From the NCBI GenBank assembly GCA_902651635.1, contig CACRSC010000019.1, positions 274,745 to 321,837 of the forward strand: 47,093 nucleotides of DNA, in the 5' to 3' direction. The translations under genes were made by a program, and so were the position numbers. Source of the stretch: Mastigamoeba balamuthi (taxonomy: Eukaryota; Evosea; Mastigamoebida; Mastigamoebidae). Every line of letters starts with the position of its first letter. Positions within the stretch are counted from its first letter, which is position 1. Positions 10,609-22,450 of this stretch are shown here, piece by piece. Below the pieces are notes generated by a model. It was not told the origin of the DNA, ran no database searches, and worked only from the letters and a program-made list of their open reading frames with translations.

Positions 10609-11986
10609 CTACACAGTGCTGTAGATAGGCGGCCCGTCGGAGCTGCCGTCTTGGTTGTCGTTCAGGTCCGTCACGCTGTAGACCGGCACCACGCTCAGCA
10701 CGCTCGTGGTCATCTGGACGGTGTCCCCGGCCCCCGTGAAGACGCCGTGCGACAGGGGCGACTGGCTGATGCTCAGCTCCTTGCTGAGCGGCACGTTCAG
10801 CGTGCCCTCCAGCTGGCACGGAGCCCCCGCCTGCTCGCGGCTGTCGAGCCCGATCGAGTACAGCGGCACGACGTCGTGGACCGTCTGCGCCGAGGCGCCC
10901 GTGAGGCCGGGCCCGCGCAGCTCCTCCAGAGCGCTGAGCTCCGCGGGCCGTCGCCGACCCTTCCGCGTCAGGTAGAAACCAATGACGACCGCAGCCACGA
11001 GGAACACGATCGCCACCGCCCCGAGGGTGCCGACCACGCTGGCGACGACCGGGGCTCCTCGGTGGTCCCGGCGGTCCTCTGGGGGGAGAGATCGCGGATG
11101 AGCGAGGCCTGCGGTGCGGGGCTGCGGAGTGCGGAGTGCGTACGGCACGAGTAGCCGTCCGAAGAGAGCCCGGGCCCGCAGGAGCAGTTGCGCAGGCAGC
11201 CGTACGACTTGTCGGTGACCGACCAGTCGCAGCTCTCGTCCGCGTCCACGGCGCCGTTGCCGCAGCGCGTGCAGGCCGTGCCGTTGGCGGTGGCCGTGTC
11301 GTTCGCGGACGGGATGGACCCGGCGAGGCACTGGCAGTTGTAGCAGAGGGCGCCGGCATCGCAGGGGGTCCGGTGGTCGGAGCTGTTGCTGCGGCACGCG
11401 ACCGTCAGGCGGAGGTTGCGGCCCACGGTCGTCGCCCAGCGCATGTTGGGGTTCTGGTAGTCGGTGTAGTTGCCGTCTGAGCAGAACCCGCACAGCTCCC
11501 AGTTGCCCACCGAGAGGCGCGTGCCCGCCAGGCGGACCACGTGCACGTCCGAGAGGCCGTCGTCGGCGTCGCGCTCGTACGCCGACGGCACGACGACCTC
11601 CGTGGCCGTGTTGTACGTGCCCCACGTGCCGTTGTCCGTCTTGCCCGCGCAGAGGTAGCAACGGATGCCGGCACCTGCGCGTGTCGTTCGTTTCCACGGG
11701 GGAAGAGAGGGGGAGAGAAAGACGCGGGTGAGAAAGGGAGCAAAAACGCGACACGGTGGAGACGCGTGCGAAAACCACCAGAAAAAACAAAAGGGGACTC
11801 CGCACCTGCTCCCACATCGTCGGTGACCCCGTGCTTGTAGACTACGAACAGCACGCTCAGGGTGTCGTGCCAGGCCAGCCGCACGTGCTCGGGCCACGAC
11901 GGGTGCATAGAAACGTTGTCGGGAGCCGCGAGACACGGCACCGAAGACAGCGCCAGGAGCGAGGGCAGAATCAGGGCCTTGAACAT
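10609..11986 (-). CDS. Type I membrane protein with cysteine-rich ectodomain
   Basis: Three exons close in phase: 11986-11806, 11674-11144 and 11078-10609, giving 393 residues. The start MFKALILPSLLALSSVPCLA is a textbook signal peptide. The ectodomain to about residue 245 is rich in cysteine pairs (CYLCAGK, CGFCSDGNYTD, CYNCQCLAG, CTRCGNG, CLRNCSCGPG) with several N-glycosylation sequons (NGTW, NYTD, NDTAT, NGTAC, NCSC). One membrane helix (VVGTLGAVAIVFLVAAVVIG) is followed by the basic stop-transfer LTRKGRRR. The cytosolic tail of ~110 residues contains three YS-type motifs (PLYSIGL, PVYSVTDL, PIYSTV at the end) that could be tyrosine sorting or phosphorylation sites. The last residues, STV, form a possible class I PDZ ligand. 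I do not recognise the family; a receptor or adhesion role is inferred from topology only. Confidence 0.82.
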
Positions 11987-12146
11987 GCAGATCCTCTGTG
12001 CGACGCACTCGGTGCGAGTGCAGGAATAGAAAGCATGCACACAGAACCGCACAGACAGACAGGTGTGTGTGTGGGAAAATCTCCTCAGAGCCGATTCATC
12101 AATCTCCCCCGGACGATATTAAAGGGGAAATTGCCCAAACGCAACG
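11987..12146. promoter_or_regulatory. Shared divergent promoter interval
   Basis: Only 160 bp separates the start codons of the type I membrane protein gene (minus) and the unknown gene at 12147 (plus), so both promoters must lie here or overlap the first exons. No defined core motif is obvious. Confidence 0.4.
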
Positions 12147-13376
12147 ATGTCCCAACGCCAAGACAGCCGCTCAGCAACGGAAACGCGCCTCACCCGCAAA
12201 GCCCGTGGCAGGTCTCTGCCCGGAGCACTCGTTCCGCCGTGCGCAACCCTCCGTCCGTCTCGCGTCTCGCTCCCCGGCCACAGACGCGGGGGAAAAACCG
12301 ATCGAGACCCGCTCACCGCGCAAGCGCAGCGAGTGGGACGACGTGAACAAGACGTGGGTGTTCGGCGACACCGAGGACCCGACGCTCGACGACCTAGACG
12401 CGCTGGATGCGCTGGATGCGCTGGACGCGTTTGACGACCCCGACGCCCAGCCAGCGTCGAAGCCGCGGGCCTCAGAGCCCCCGAGGAGGCGAGGGGCGCG
12501 CGCGGCCGCCGGCGCCAGCGGGGGCGGGGGCCGCAAGGGCGACACGACCGCACGCTCGTGGGCCAGCGGGCAGCCCAGCGACATCGACGAGGACAAGTCC
12601 GCTGCCCTCCTGTCGCTCGCGGCAGCGCACAGGCAGGGGGCGGGGGACTCCAACGAGGTCAGTTGATTGCAATTCAGTCTGAATTCGATGTTTCCTGGTT
12701 TCCTGAATTGCTGCATTCGGGAAGCAGGGGCGGAAGGAGAAGGCGACGCCGGTGGCACCTGTGATGGTGATCCGCAGGGAGTTTTTGCTGCTGCCCGCGC
12801 AGGTGATGCAGTACGGCAAGTGCGCGCAGGAGCACAAGCGGCAGCTCTCCGGGTGGATGCAGAGGAACGACCTCATCGAGAGGCGAGTGGACGACGCCAA
12901 CGCACTGCGCACCGTGAGACCGCCTCTTCCCTCCCTCGACTCACCAGGCGCCGAAATGCCCGGGGGGCCAGATGTCGGCCAGCAAGGTCTTGAAGGACCT
13001 CATCGTCATGGACACGGCGCAGCAGTCCGAGGAGCAGAGCAACGCCGCGGGGCCCGCGAGGCAGCAGCTCTGCCGGCCGACGACAGCGCCCGTGTCCAAG
13101 CTGGCAGAGCGGCCGGCCATCACGGTGACCAAGCCGCCGCCCGCAGGCCCAGCCGACTCTGCAGCCCCGCCGTCGTCTTCTGCCGCGCCCACGACGACGC
13201 TGGTGGCCCCCGCGACGACCGCGAGCCTCGCCGAAGTCGCAGCGGCGTGCGGCGTGCAGCAGCCGCTGCCCGACGGCGACGTCCCTGCGCTGGCAGCGGA
13301 GGTCGCGGCGATGCGGGAGGAGATGCGCCTGATGAGGGCGCTCTTTGCCGAGGCCCTCTCGCGGATGCCAAAGTGA
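12147..13376 (+). CDS. Unknown acidic/Ala-rich protein with coiled-coil C-terminus
   Basis: Best model: exons 12147-12211, 12330-12657, 12728-12913 and 12972-13376, in phase throughout, 327 residues. An alternative first-intron choice (donor near 12200, acceptor near 12287) adds a basic segment and also closes in frame. Visible parts are a basic N-terminus (MSQRQDSRSATETRLTRKAR), SEWDDVNKTWVFGDTEDPT, an Asp/Leu/Ala repeat (DDLDALDALDALDAFDD), a Gly/Arg-rich basic patch, a helical middle (EFLLLPAQVMQYGKCAQEHK; WMQRNDLIERRVDDANAL), a Pro/Ala/Thr linker, and a final helix (AALAAEVAAMREEMRLMRAL type). No known domain is recognised. It is probably a cytosolic or nuclear structural/adaptor protein. 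Confidence 0.65.
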
Positions 13377-13625
13377 CACGCCTCCTCCCCTCGCAAGCTG
13401 GCGGTGGTGTGTTTCCTCTCCTGCTCTCCTTGGCTGGCGGAGAGCGTGGGGGCCGGCGGTGTCACGAATGATGTAACTTGTCAGGATTTTTTGTCCGACG
13501 AAAGGAAATAAAAATCAACCCCAGGCGGTTTTTGTTATTCGTCAAACAAACTGCCTGTGTTTTTGCCGACACGCAGCCCGCCAGGCGGGGGCAGTGCCAC
13601 CGACAGACCCACCACGCTCGCCCGA

Positions 13626-14972
13626 ATGGCCGCCCAGTCGGGGCCGTGCGTCGACTTCAGTGCCGTGACGCTGGCGGCAGTGCTGCTCTACTCTGCCGCA
13701 CTAGCCTCGTCGCTGTGGTGCCTGTTCCACAAGCGCAGCACCGGCTGGCGCACCAGCCTCACTGTCGTCTACCTCCTCGTCGTGCTCCTGCACTCTGGTG
13801 AGGCGCTCGCCCGCTGGGGGCGACACTCGGCGTGCGCGCGCGTGTGCGGTGGCTGTGCCGTGCCTGCCGGGTGGGCTGGGCGGTGGGAGTGGACTCTTCC
13901 TGCTCCGGAGCAGCGTGGAAAAGTCGTGCAGAACGATACAAAAGCCGACTTTCCGCGAGTGGTGGTGGTTGGGGGGGCGCGGGGTGTCGACGATATCTGA
14001 TGGGGGGAAGGGGGGCTGTTCTGCCGTCCTGTCCGTTTTGACCTTTTTCTCCATAGTGAGATTGGTGAACTTCCTCGTTGTTCTGCTCGACCGCTGCTGG
14101 GGCGGGACGTCGTTCTCCTCTGCGGCCATGCGCGCCCTCCGCAACACGCCATACTGCATGTACTTCGCCACCGTGGTCCTCGTCTCGCGATACTGGTGCC
14201 GCAACCCGCGCGTCTTTCTGCAAACATAAAATTATCCCATTCTCACCGCATTTCGCGCTGCATTGCCAAGCGTGGAGTGGGGGGTCCCCGTGACGCTGCC
14301 GACGCCTGCGAGACGCGTCGTCATAACGCTGCTCTGGGTGGCCAAGCTGTCCTACCTCGCCCTCAATGCCGCGCAGTCGCGGACGGGTCGGTTTTCCCGC
14401 CCCGCCCCCTGCGGATTCACAATCCCGCAGATCCCAGACAATTCCACGGGACGCGGATGTGCTTCGAGTCTCTGGCGTGCCTCAGCCTGGTGCTGTCGTT
14501 TCTCATCATGGGGGCGAACGGCTTGCACTTGTTCCCGGACAAGATCCTGGAGCCCGTTCCGAAATACCGAGTGTGGAACTACGTAATATCCCGCCGCATT
14601 TGCCCGCCTTCGGCGCCTCTCACGCGTACCGCAGTGCCTGTGCCTGGGAGCGATGTCCGTGCTATCTCTTCTGCGCCTGTCGGTCCTCGGGCTGCGGAAC
14701 AGGGAGCGCATCGTCAGCGATTCTGTCGTGCTCTTTGTCGGGTTTATTCCCACAGAGGTTTTCCCTGCTGTTCCGCTGTTTTTCTCCATCGTGGACTACT
14801 GCGATGCCGCGCTCAAGCGCAACGAGGTGCTCGCTGCAGGTGAGCGGCTGCCACGCCGCCGTTCGCTGTCTCACTCGGGATCGTCGCAGAGAGGGCGTTT
14901 CTGATGGACGGATCCGGATCGATACCAAACATTCAGAACAACAATAACAGCAGCCAGCGCTGCCTTTTGTAG
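13626..14972 (+). CDS. Multi-pass (about seven-helix) membrane protein, possibly THH1/TOM1/TOM3-like
   Basis: Six exons close in phase: 13626-13797, 14057-14195, 14271-14386, 14431-14570, 14635-14839 and 14890-14972, giving 284 residues. Hydrophobic segments include VTLAAVLLYSAALASSLWCL, SLTVVYLLVVLL, YCMYFATVVLVSRYW, RVVITLLWVAKLSYLALNA, ACLSLVLSFLIMGANGL, the VLSLLRLSVLGL region and VVLFVGFIPTEVFPAVPLFF. The spacing, plus the segment TPYCMYFATVVLVSRYW, recalls the THH1/TOM1/TOM3 family of plant and protist seven-helix proteins, but the resemblance is by eye and moderate. The C-terminus is a short polar Asn/Ser tail (NIQNNNNSSQ). A seven-helix receptor-like protein of another family is the main alternative. 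Confidence 0.72.
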
Positions 14973-15694
14973 CAAATCTCGCAACCGGAACGGCCCGGAG
15001 GGCGCCCCCCATCGATTAGAACCCCCTTGCGAGCGGTCCCCCCGGCGCCCGTTGCAGCAGGGGCGCCGCAGAGGAAAACTCTGTGCGCGTCGAAGCCCAC
15101 ACACACAAAATCGCCGTGCACACATCCGTTTTTCTGTTTTTTTTGACTGAGAATGAGAGAAAATCGGCGAAGAAACGCGCGCGACTTTGCCGAGTGTCTG
15201 AAACGCGCAGTGCGCTATCGCGTGGCGTGCCCTAGCACGGCGTCGGGACGCGCGTGCCGTAGCACCGAGAATAATGCCAGGGGGCCAATCCAGAAAATGG
15301 GTTGAGGAAAAACATGACGCGCATTTTCTCTTCGAGGCAGGAGGGCGGGGCGGTGCCAGAGCGGCCCGACCGCTCGGTAACCACAGAGCTCGCCCGCGGG
15401 ACCGCAACCCGACGCACCGGAGCGGCGCCTGGCACGCCGCTCGCGCCGGCCGGGCGCGACGGTAATTAAAAACCCACGAGGGAAAACAACGTCATCGGCT
15501 GAAAACAAAAACATACACCATTATTTTCCGCCCCCTGTCTTTTGTTTTTAGGGGGGTTTCTAGCCGCACCCGCAGAATCTACACCACACTTAAAAAGAAC
15601 AACAAGAGCCGCTTTTACCCGGCCCTTTCGGCGACACCCGCGCACTTCGACGCGCTCCCGCCGGCCCCGCGCCCGCCGCACCACGCAGAGACCG
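14973..15694. other. Intergenic upstream of the chromodomain gene
   Basis: About 720 bp with mixed composition and short T- and A-runs near 15130 and 15540. No supported exon on either strand. Presumably holds the 3' end of the membrane-protein gene and the chromodomain promoter. Confidence 0.4.
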
Positions 15695-17710
15695 ATGCAG
15701 AAGGAGCGCAAGCTCGTCATCGACGCGCTGTGGGAGTGGAGGCAGCAGCACGAGGAGCTCGTGCGGAGGCTCGTGACGCTGTCGGACCGCTACCACGGAG
15801 GCCTGTCGTGCGGTCAGCGTCTGTGGACCGCTCTCGAGAGCCGCGCCGACCTCAAGGACTCGCTGCGCAGGGCGCGCCTTCCGGCGCTGCCACGCGACGT
15901 CGAGGACGTGCTCTCCCACCCCTGGGCGGTGCGCGTGCCCCTCCGCCCCTCGCGTGCGCGCTGCGCGACTTCTAAAACTCCCCGAAAAACACTATAAAAA
16001 CTTCGCTTCCCCCCCACTTCGCCCCTCTGAATGCCCGCGCTGCTGTTTTTTTGTTCTCTATTTCCCCGTTCTACACTGCTACAACGCGCTCCAAACGGCG
16101 GCGCCCGCCCCCGAGCGGCAGGCGACAGACGGGGGGCCGGCGCCGAGCCCGCGCGCGGGGCCGCTTTGCCGCGCCGGCATTTCTTTTCGGGGTGAACGTT
16201 ATTTTTCCTTCCTCTTCCCGGGTTTTCTTCTGGGTGATCAAAACGCTATATCCGAGTATAACGGTCGTGGCCCTTGGGCTGGGACGGGTGTCGGCCTGTG
16301 GGGGGTTTCCGGCCTCGCAGAGGAAGAGGGTGGACGGAGTTCCCTCGGACAACGCGGTCCAGCAGCAGCTCGGCATCTCGAAGCACGATTTTCTGCTGCT
16401 TGTTCTCGTGCTCATGTACCACAGCGGCAGGCCGGCCAGCAAGGTGGCACACCCCCCATCCCCTGCCAACCCCCCCATGCGAGCGCAGCCACTGCCTCCC
16501 GCAGGCGTCACGCTCACCCCGGATGCCTCGCCCCCCGGGCCAGAGACAGAGCACGGACTCGGTGAAGCACGAGGAGCCCGAGAAGAAGAAGCGGCGCAGG
16601 ACGTCGCGGAGGGACTCGAGCGAGAGCAGCAGCAGCCAGGACGAGGGCGACGACGAGGAGGAGGATTCGTCCGACTCGGACAGGAGCGCCAAGCGGAGGA
16701 AGGGGCGCTGGTCGGGCAGGGGTCAGATCCAGGAAGTGGAGAAAATACTCGACGCGCGCATCAGGTGCGGGCGCTGGCAGTACCTCGTGCGCTGGAAGGG
16801 CGACAGCGAGGACTCGTGGGAGTACAAGGGCAACTGCAAGGGCTGCCCGCAGGCCATCAAGGACTTCCTCGACGCGCGCAAGCGGCAGAAGAAGCAGCAG
16901 AGGGAGCGCGATAGGGCTGCCGGGCGCCCGCACGGCAAGGCGGCCGACGCGAGGAGGAAGAGGGAGAGGGAGAGGGAGAGGGGCCCCTCGGCCAGGGCGG
17001 CGCAGCGCGAGGACTCGGACTCGGACACCGAGGACGAGCCCGAGCCCATGACCGTCGACGGCAGCCCCGTCTTGCTGCTCAACGGGCTCTCGCCGCGCAA
17101 CGTTGTCGTGCAGCAGGTCTCCTCGCCCGAGCCCCAGTCGCCTGCCCCTGCCCCAGCCGCTGCCATGTGCCCGACCTTTGTGCGGCCCCCTGTGCTGGCG
17201 ATGATCAACAGCCCACCGGCGCCCCCGACCTTTGCCGTACCCGCCGGCGTCACTGCCGCTGCCGCCGCGGCCGCGTCTGCCGCGCCGGCGTCCCCTGCGC
17301 ACGCGTCCCACGGCGCGCCGTCGTCGGCGCTGACGACGCCCCTGGCGGCCCACGCGGCGCCGGCGGCGTACGCGGGAGGAGAGCTGCCGCACATGAACGC
17401 GGCATTCAGGGCGGCGTTCTCGCCGGCGCCCAGCGCCATGCCTGCGTCGCCGCTGTCGTCGCCCGCGAGCAACACGATACCGTCGCCGATGGCCGCGGCG
17501 ATGATGCACCCGTCGATCGCGTCGCTGATGATGAGCCGCGAGGCCGTGGCCCAGAGGGACAAGATGCTCGCGCAGAAGGGCGCGGACACGCTGGCCCTGC
17601 GGCTGTCGCTGCTGCAGCACCACGCGGCGGCGCTCGCGCAGGGGCTCGTGTCGCTCGCCGCCGACATCGAGGAGCTCAAGAACCGCCAGCAGAAGAGCAA
17701 CAGCAACTGA
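15695..17710 (+). CDS. Chromodomain protein
   Basis: Exons 15695-15928, 16321-16443 and 16505-17710, in phase, 520 residues. The long first intron (392 nt) is unusual for this block. An N-terminal helical part (MQKERKLVIDALWEWRQQHE) and a second exon (VQQQLGISKHDFLLLVLVLM) are followed by a Lys/Ser/Glu/Asp-rich nuclear-type region (EKKKRRRTSRRDSSESSSS). The chromodomain follows at about residues 195-245: IQEVEKILDARIRCGRWQY, LVRWKGDSEDSWE, then CKGCPQAIKDFLDARK. Two of the usual aromatic-cage positions (Y in WQYLVRWKG and W in SWEYKG) are present. The C-terminal half is Ala/Pro-rich with a final helix (LQHHAAALAQGLVSLAADIE). Chromodomains read methyl-lysine on histones, so a chromatin role is likely. 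I cannot assign it to HP1, CBX or another named class. Confidence 0.85.
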
Positions 17711-17947
17711 GCTCCTCTCGATTTGAGCTCGTGTTTGAACTTTACATTCACACGCACACGGCCTGTCTTCCGGCTCAGCTAGCTTCCCCCGCCTTCCCTC
17801 CTTTAACACGCACACGCCACACACACCCCCTTATTGTTCAGAGAACACAAAACAATCCTTTCTTCTTCCACGCACAACAGAGTCTGTGCGTCCCCCTTGA
17901 CGGAGTGGCGGGCCTGCTTTTTCTGTTTTACATACGATCCCACGATC

Positions 17948-20900
17948 TCAGGGGCCTCCTGACTCTCTACGTGCCCTGAGCCTGTTGAGCAGCTCTGACT
18001 CGACTGCGGCACCCCCGGCGCCTCCCTCCTTCGCATCGTGCTGCTGCGGTGTCACGGGCAGCGGCCTGCGCCCCGCGAACCCCCCGGTGCCCGTCGGGCT
18101 GCCCTTGCCAGCCGCTGCCGCCGCTGCAACAGCGGACCGCTGCATCGGTGGCGTCCCTGGGTGAACTTCATCCTGCAGAAAAAACGAGAAAGTTAGGAAG
18201 TCAGGAATTACAACAACGGCTCGGCGAGGTGCAGAACATGTATGGGCGGTTGTGAGAGGGGAGGCGCACCTTCTTCTTCTTGTCGGCCTCCCGCTTTGCC
18301 GTTTTTGCGGCTGCCTCCTTCTCGCGTTCGATGTCGCCCTGCAGTTTCTGGAACGCAGCGATGAACTTGGAGAGGCCACCGAAGAAGTCCTCGGGCTGCA
18401 CCGCGCTGGGGTCCTCGCCAAACAGCGAGGCCACCTCGGTGAACTCGCTCTCGATCTTGCCCGTCGACGCCTCGACCTCGGTGAGCTCCCTGACGCTGAC
18501 CGCCTCGAACGTGGCCATCTTCTCGAGGAAGGGCTTCGTGTGGTGCCACTCCTCGCTGGGCGCCGCGGTGTCGTCCGCGATGACCTTGACCTCGGCCTGC
18601 ACCGCGCTGAGCTCCTTGCGCAGCGACGACACCTCCGTCTTCACCGCGCTGAACGAGACCTTTGCCGCCTCGGGGACGTGCTTGAGCTCCTCAACAAACG
18701 CCAGCGACTCGGGGTGCTTGGCCCCGGCGAGCCTGACCAGGTACCCCAGCAGCGTGGACCTGTTGTCCTTGGCCTTGACGTCGGCGAGCTTGCCGAGGGC
18801 GTCCAGCCTGACGCCGTTGGCGCCGCCGCGGAACGTCCCGCCGTTGAGGAAGTTGCCCACGACGAGGACGAGCTCGAGGATCTTCTTGAAGCTGGCGCTG
18901 CTGCGGACCTCGGACAGCGCCTGGCTCAGCGAGTCCGCGTTGGGGCGCACGTCCGACAGCCGCACGGGGAACCTCTGCGAGAAGATGAAGCACTTGATGC
19001 GGCCCTCAAGGTGGGGCACGTCGTGCACGAGCAGGAACCACACGTCGGGCCTGGCGAGCAGGTGCTTCTTCCCCGCCTTGCTGTACTCGACGATGCGCTC
19101 GACCTCGTCGTCCGAGGGGATGCCGAACTGCTGCAGCGTGCGCAGCATCTGCTCGTTGAACACGGCCTCGTTCATCTTGAGGAGCTCGTCGCGGGTCTCC
19201 TCCAGCGAGCCCTTGAACTTGGCCAGCAGGATCCCCAGGTTCTGCGACTTCTTGCCGTCGATCAGGCTGACGCTCCCCGGCTTGGGCTCGGACGACGCGG
19301 CGCCCCCGTTCGCCGCCCCTGCGGCGCCACCTGGCGCGGTCTGGCTCTCCTTCGCTGCGAACATGTTCTCGAGCTCCTTGTAGTCGAGGTAGTCGGGCTC
19401 CTTGGGCACAATTTGCGCCCAGATCGTCTGCGACAGCTTCGCGGGCGGGATCTTGTTCCACTGCAAGCCCTTCATCTTGCAGCCGGGCTTCACCGAGGGG
19501 ACCACAGGCAGTGCAACCGCAGCTGCTGCGGGCCTTCCGAACGACGGCAGCGGAGGCGCGCCTCCCATTCCAGGAGGCGGAGGCGGAGGTGGCGGACCAC
19601 CAGCTCCAGGAGGCGGCGGGGGTGGCGGCGGACCTCCAGAGGCTCCGGGTAGTGGCGGAGGCGGGGGCGGTCCACCGCCCATCGGAGGCGGAGGCGGTGG
19701 AGGCGGCGGTCCACCGCCTGCCTCTCCCTCCGCCACGCTGGCCATTGGCGGCGGAGGGGGTGGCTGGGCACCAGCGCCCAGGGCTCCCGGGGGCGGTGGC
19801 GGCGGCGGAGGAGGCGGCGGCCCGGATCCATCGGAGGCCGGCGGTGGGGGTGGAGGGGGCGGAGGCGGGGGCGGTTGGCTCTGCGAGGACGTGGGCGGAG
19901 GCGGAGGCGGAGGAGGTAGAGGGAGCAGTGTGTTCGCCTGGTCCTCTGCCGCTGCTTTGGCAAGCCCGAGCTCGTTCCTCGAGGACTCGAGGTTGCGCTC
20001 CATGTCGGCGAGCTTCTTCACCATCGACTCGCGGTCGCTCTCGAGCGTGGCCTTCTTCTCGAGCTCCTCCTTGAGAGACGCAGTGGACGACGCCAGCTGG
20101 TTCCTCTCCGCATCGATGCGAGCGAGGCGGTTCGTGAGCACCATGAGCCGCGTCTCCTTGGCGAACAGCCGCAGCGCCACCTGCTCCTTCTGCTGTGTGA
20201 GCGCAGCGAGAGCGCTGACCTTCTCCTCGAGCTGCAGCCTGAGCGCTCTCTCGCTGGCGGTGACTGCGTGCTCCAGCATCTCTCTGAGCTCCAGCCCCGC
20301 GCTCTCTTCCACTGCGATTGTCTGCTTCTGCAGCGAAACCTGTAGAAGCAGGCGCTCCACCATCACCCACATTGCCGTGCTAGTACTGGAGCGGAAGTCA
20401 GCTAAACGGAAGCGGAGGCTGAGAGAGGCGCATCGCCGTACTAAGACTGGTCGGTGTCTTCGACGGGCAGGGTAGCGAGGCTCTGAAGTATCGAGAGAAA
20501 AATCCGGGAGCAGGGCGAATGAGTCTCTGCCATCCTCCTCTGGATCGCTTGGAAGAGAGACAGGTGGTCACTGAGAGCGAGTGTGAGAGATGCGCGACAG
20601 TTGTGTGCATAGAGAAGGCGCGCACTTTGGGTCTGCGCCCAAGAACTTGAGGCGCTCCAAGAGAGCTTCCTTGTCCTTCGACTCCATTTCGTCGTAGACG
20701 TCCATCAGCTCGAGCAGCTCTGGAGACTCTCCTCCAGACGCCTCTCTCACTTTCTGCGGTGTCGCGGTGGGTGCTCTCTGAGATGAAACGGGTGCTGCGG
20801 TCTTACGCTCAGCGTGTCCGGCAGGCCGATGCTGATGAACTCATTCCGCACGTACACCCTGGTGTCCAGCTCGCCCGGACTGCTGATCAGGGTGTTGACG

Positions 20901-22293
20901 AGGAACAGCGCCTTGACCTGGGTATGCCATCTGGTCAGGCGACGGACACACAAGCTGTTTGGAAGACCTTGAGAGGTATGCTGGCTGTCTCGGCGATGAT
21001 CTTGACCAGGAACGAAAAGCGGGACCTCTCGTTCCGCGCCTGCCTCCTGGCTCTCAGCGCAGACAGAATCGCTCTGCCGCACGGAAGTTAGCCAACTGAG
21101 GTCTGAGAGGGATGAAAGGGTGGTGCCTGTGGCCCTCCGGGTTGAGCGCAACCGAGCACATGAGCTCGAAGACTGAAATCCGCACGCTGTCGGGCACGTC
21201 GTCCACGAGCCCAGCGATCTGCTTCATGCACGCGGCCACCGCTTGCAGTCCGCTCTGTGGGCGACAGTGAGGCGCTGCAGCGCCGACAGCGCGCAACTCA
21301 CAGCGTGGGTCATGACCGCCTTGAGCAGCTCCAGCGCCTCGTGGACCACAGCCCCGTTCGTCTCGCCCCGCCTGAGAGAAGCGCAGGGCCCCGCCTGAGT
21401 CACCGGCTCGCAACGAGGAGCGGTGGGATAACTGGCTCGCACGGGGTGGCTGCAGCAGAGGCAACGAGGGCGTCTCGTATCGCCTCGACGACGAGCGGCA
21501 CGCCGCCGTGCGTCGCGAACGACGCCGTCCACTTGGCCGACGCCGCCACGTGCCCCCGCATCATCGCCATCATCTGCGGCGTGTGCGCCGTCGTCTTGAG
21601 CAGCGCCACGCACGCCCTCGGCTCCTCCTCCTTGGGTATCTTCCTCACCCTCGGCGCCCCCGCAGCCGCAGGCCCCGCTGCTGCTGCCACCGCAGTCGCT
21701 GCTGCTGGGGCCGCGGAGCCCTCCGGAGCGGCTGCAGGCTCCGCTGCCCTCCGCGCCTTAGGGGGCGCCGCCGCGGGGTCCGGAGGCGAGGCGGGGGGCG
21801 CGGCGACAGCGCCGCCGTCCTCGCGAGCGGGGGCTCTGCGGGCCTTGGGCGCCGCGGGCGACGGCGTCTGCGCAGCCGGCGACGCGTGCGCCTGCGGAAC
21901 CGACGGCGACAACGGCTCTTCTCGCAGCGACCCTCCCAGCGCCCTGTGCGCAGACTCGGGCGTGCTCGTGCCCGTCGGGGTCATCGGTTCCCGCTCGGTT
22001 CCTGCGGACCTGCGGGCGGGGGCCCTCGCGGAGGCCGGGCGCTGCGCGTGCGGGGACCCCACGAGCGCCTGCTGCTGGGCGTGGTGCAGCTGCGACGTGG
22101 GGTCGGACACGTCGACCGAGAGACGCCGGACGCGCCTCGCGGACGCCGGGGAGGAGGACGCTGCCGGAGAGGCCGGAAGCGAAGGAGAACCGGCGGGGGA
22201 GGAGGGCTGCGGGTCGGGCGGGGCGGGAGACTCGACGGGGCTGGACACGCCGTCGGGGCGCTTCTTCCGGACGGGGCTCGCCATGCTCGCCAT
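17948..22293 (-). CDS. Diaphanous-related formin (GBD-FH3-FH1-FH2-DAD-like)
   Basis: Eight exons close in phase: 22293-21443, 21371-21302, 21254-21127, 21043-20968, 20917-20807, 20753-20626, 20385-18270 and 18172-17948, giving 1,234 residues. The intron between 21127 and 21043 needs a GC-AG boundary. Pro/Ser-rich N-terminus, then GBD/FH3 at ~200-455 (MMAMMRGHVAASAKWTASFA; VKALFLVNTLISSPGELDTR; VYVRNEFISIGLPDTL), coiled coil at ~460-605, a proline-run FH1 at ~608-745, and FH2 at ~755-1150 (CKMKGLQWNKIPPAKLSQ; QNLGILLAKFKGS; VVGNFLNGGTFRGGANG; LDALGKLADVK). The C-terminal SELLNRLRARRE looks like a DAD autoinhibitory helix with following basic residues. Formins nucleate and elongate unbranched actin filaments under Rho GTPase control. 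The first in-frame ATG is at 22293; seven further codons are open upstream. Confidence 0.93.
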
Positions 22294-22450
22294 GCTCGGG
22301 GGTGCCGTGGACACGGACGAGAACCGAGAGACACGAGGAGAGCCAACTAATTGCGGATACGATCTCCCGCAGATTCATACCCCCGGAATCTCGACTCCAG
22401 ATTTTCCCTCTGTGGCGCATTTTTTGTGGGAATCGCAGCGGTGGAGGCAG
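22294..22450. promoter_or_regulatory. Divergent promoter interval, formin / MND1
   Basis: About 157 bp between the formin start (minus) and the MND1 start (plus). It contains an AT-richer patch (around 22346-22400) in an otherwise GC-rich setting, which could be the core promoter. No named motif is seen. Confidence 0.4.

Noticed and set aside
18252-20475. Long plus-strand frames across the formin (Gly-rich)
   Set aside because: Antisense shadow of the proline-run FH1 and FH2 codons.
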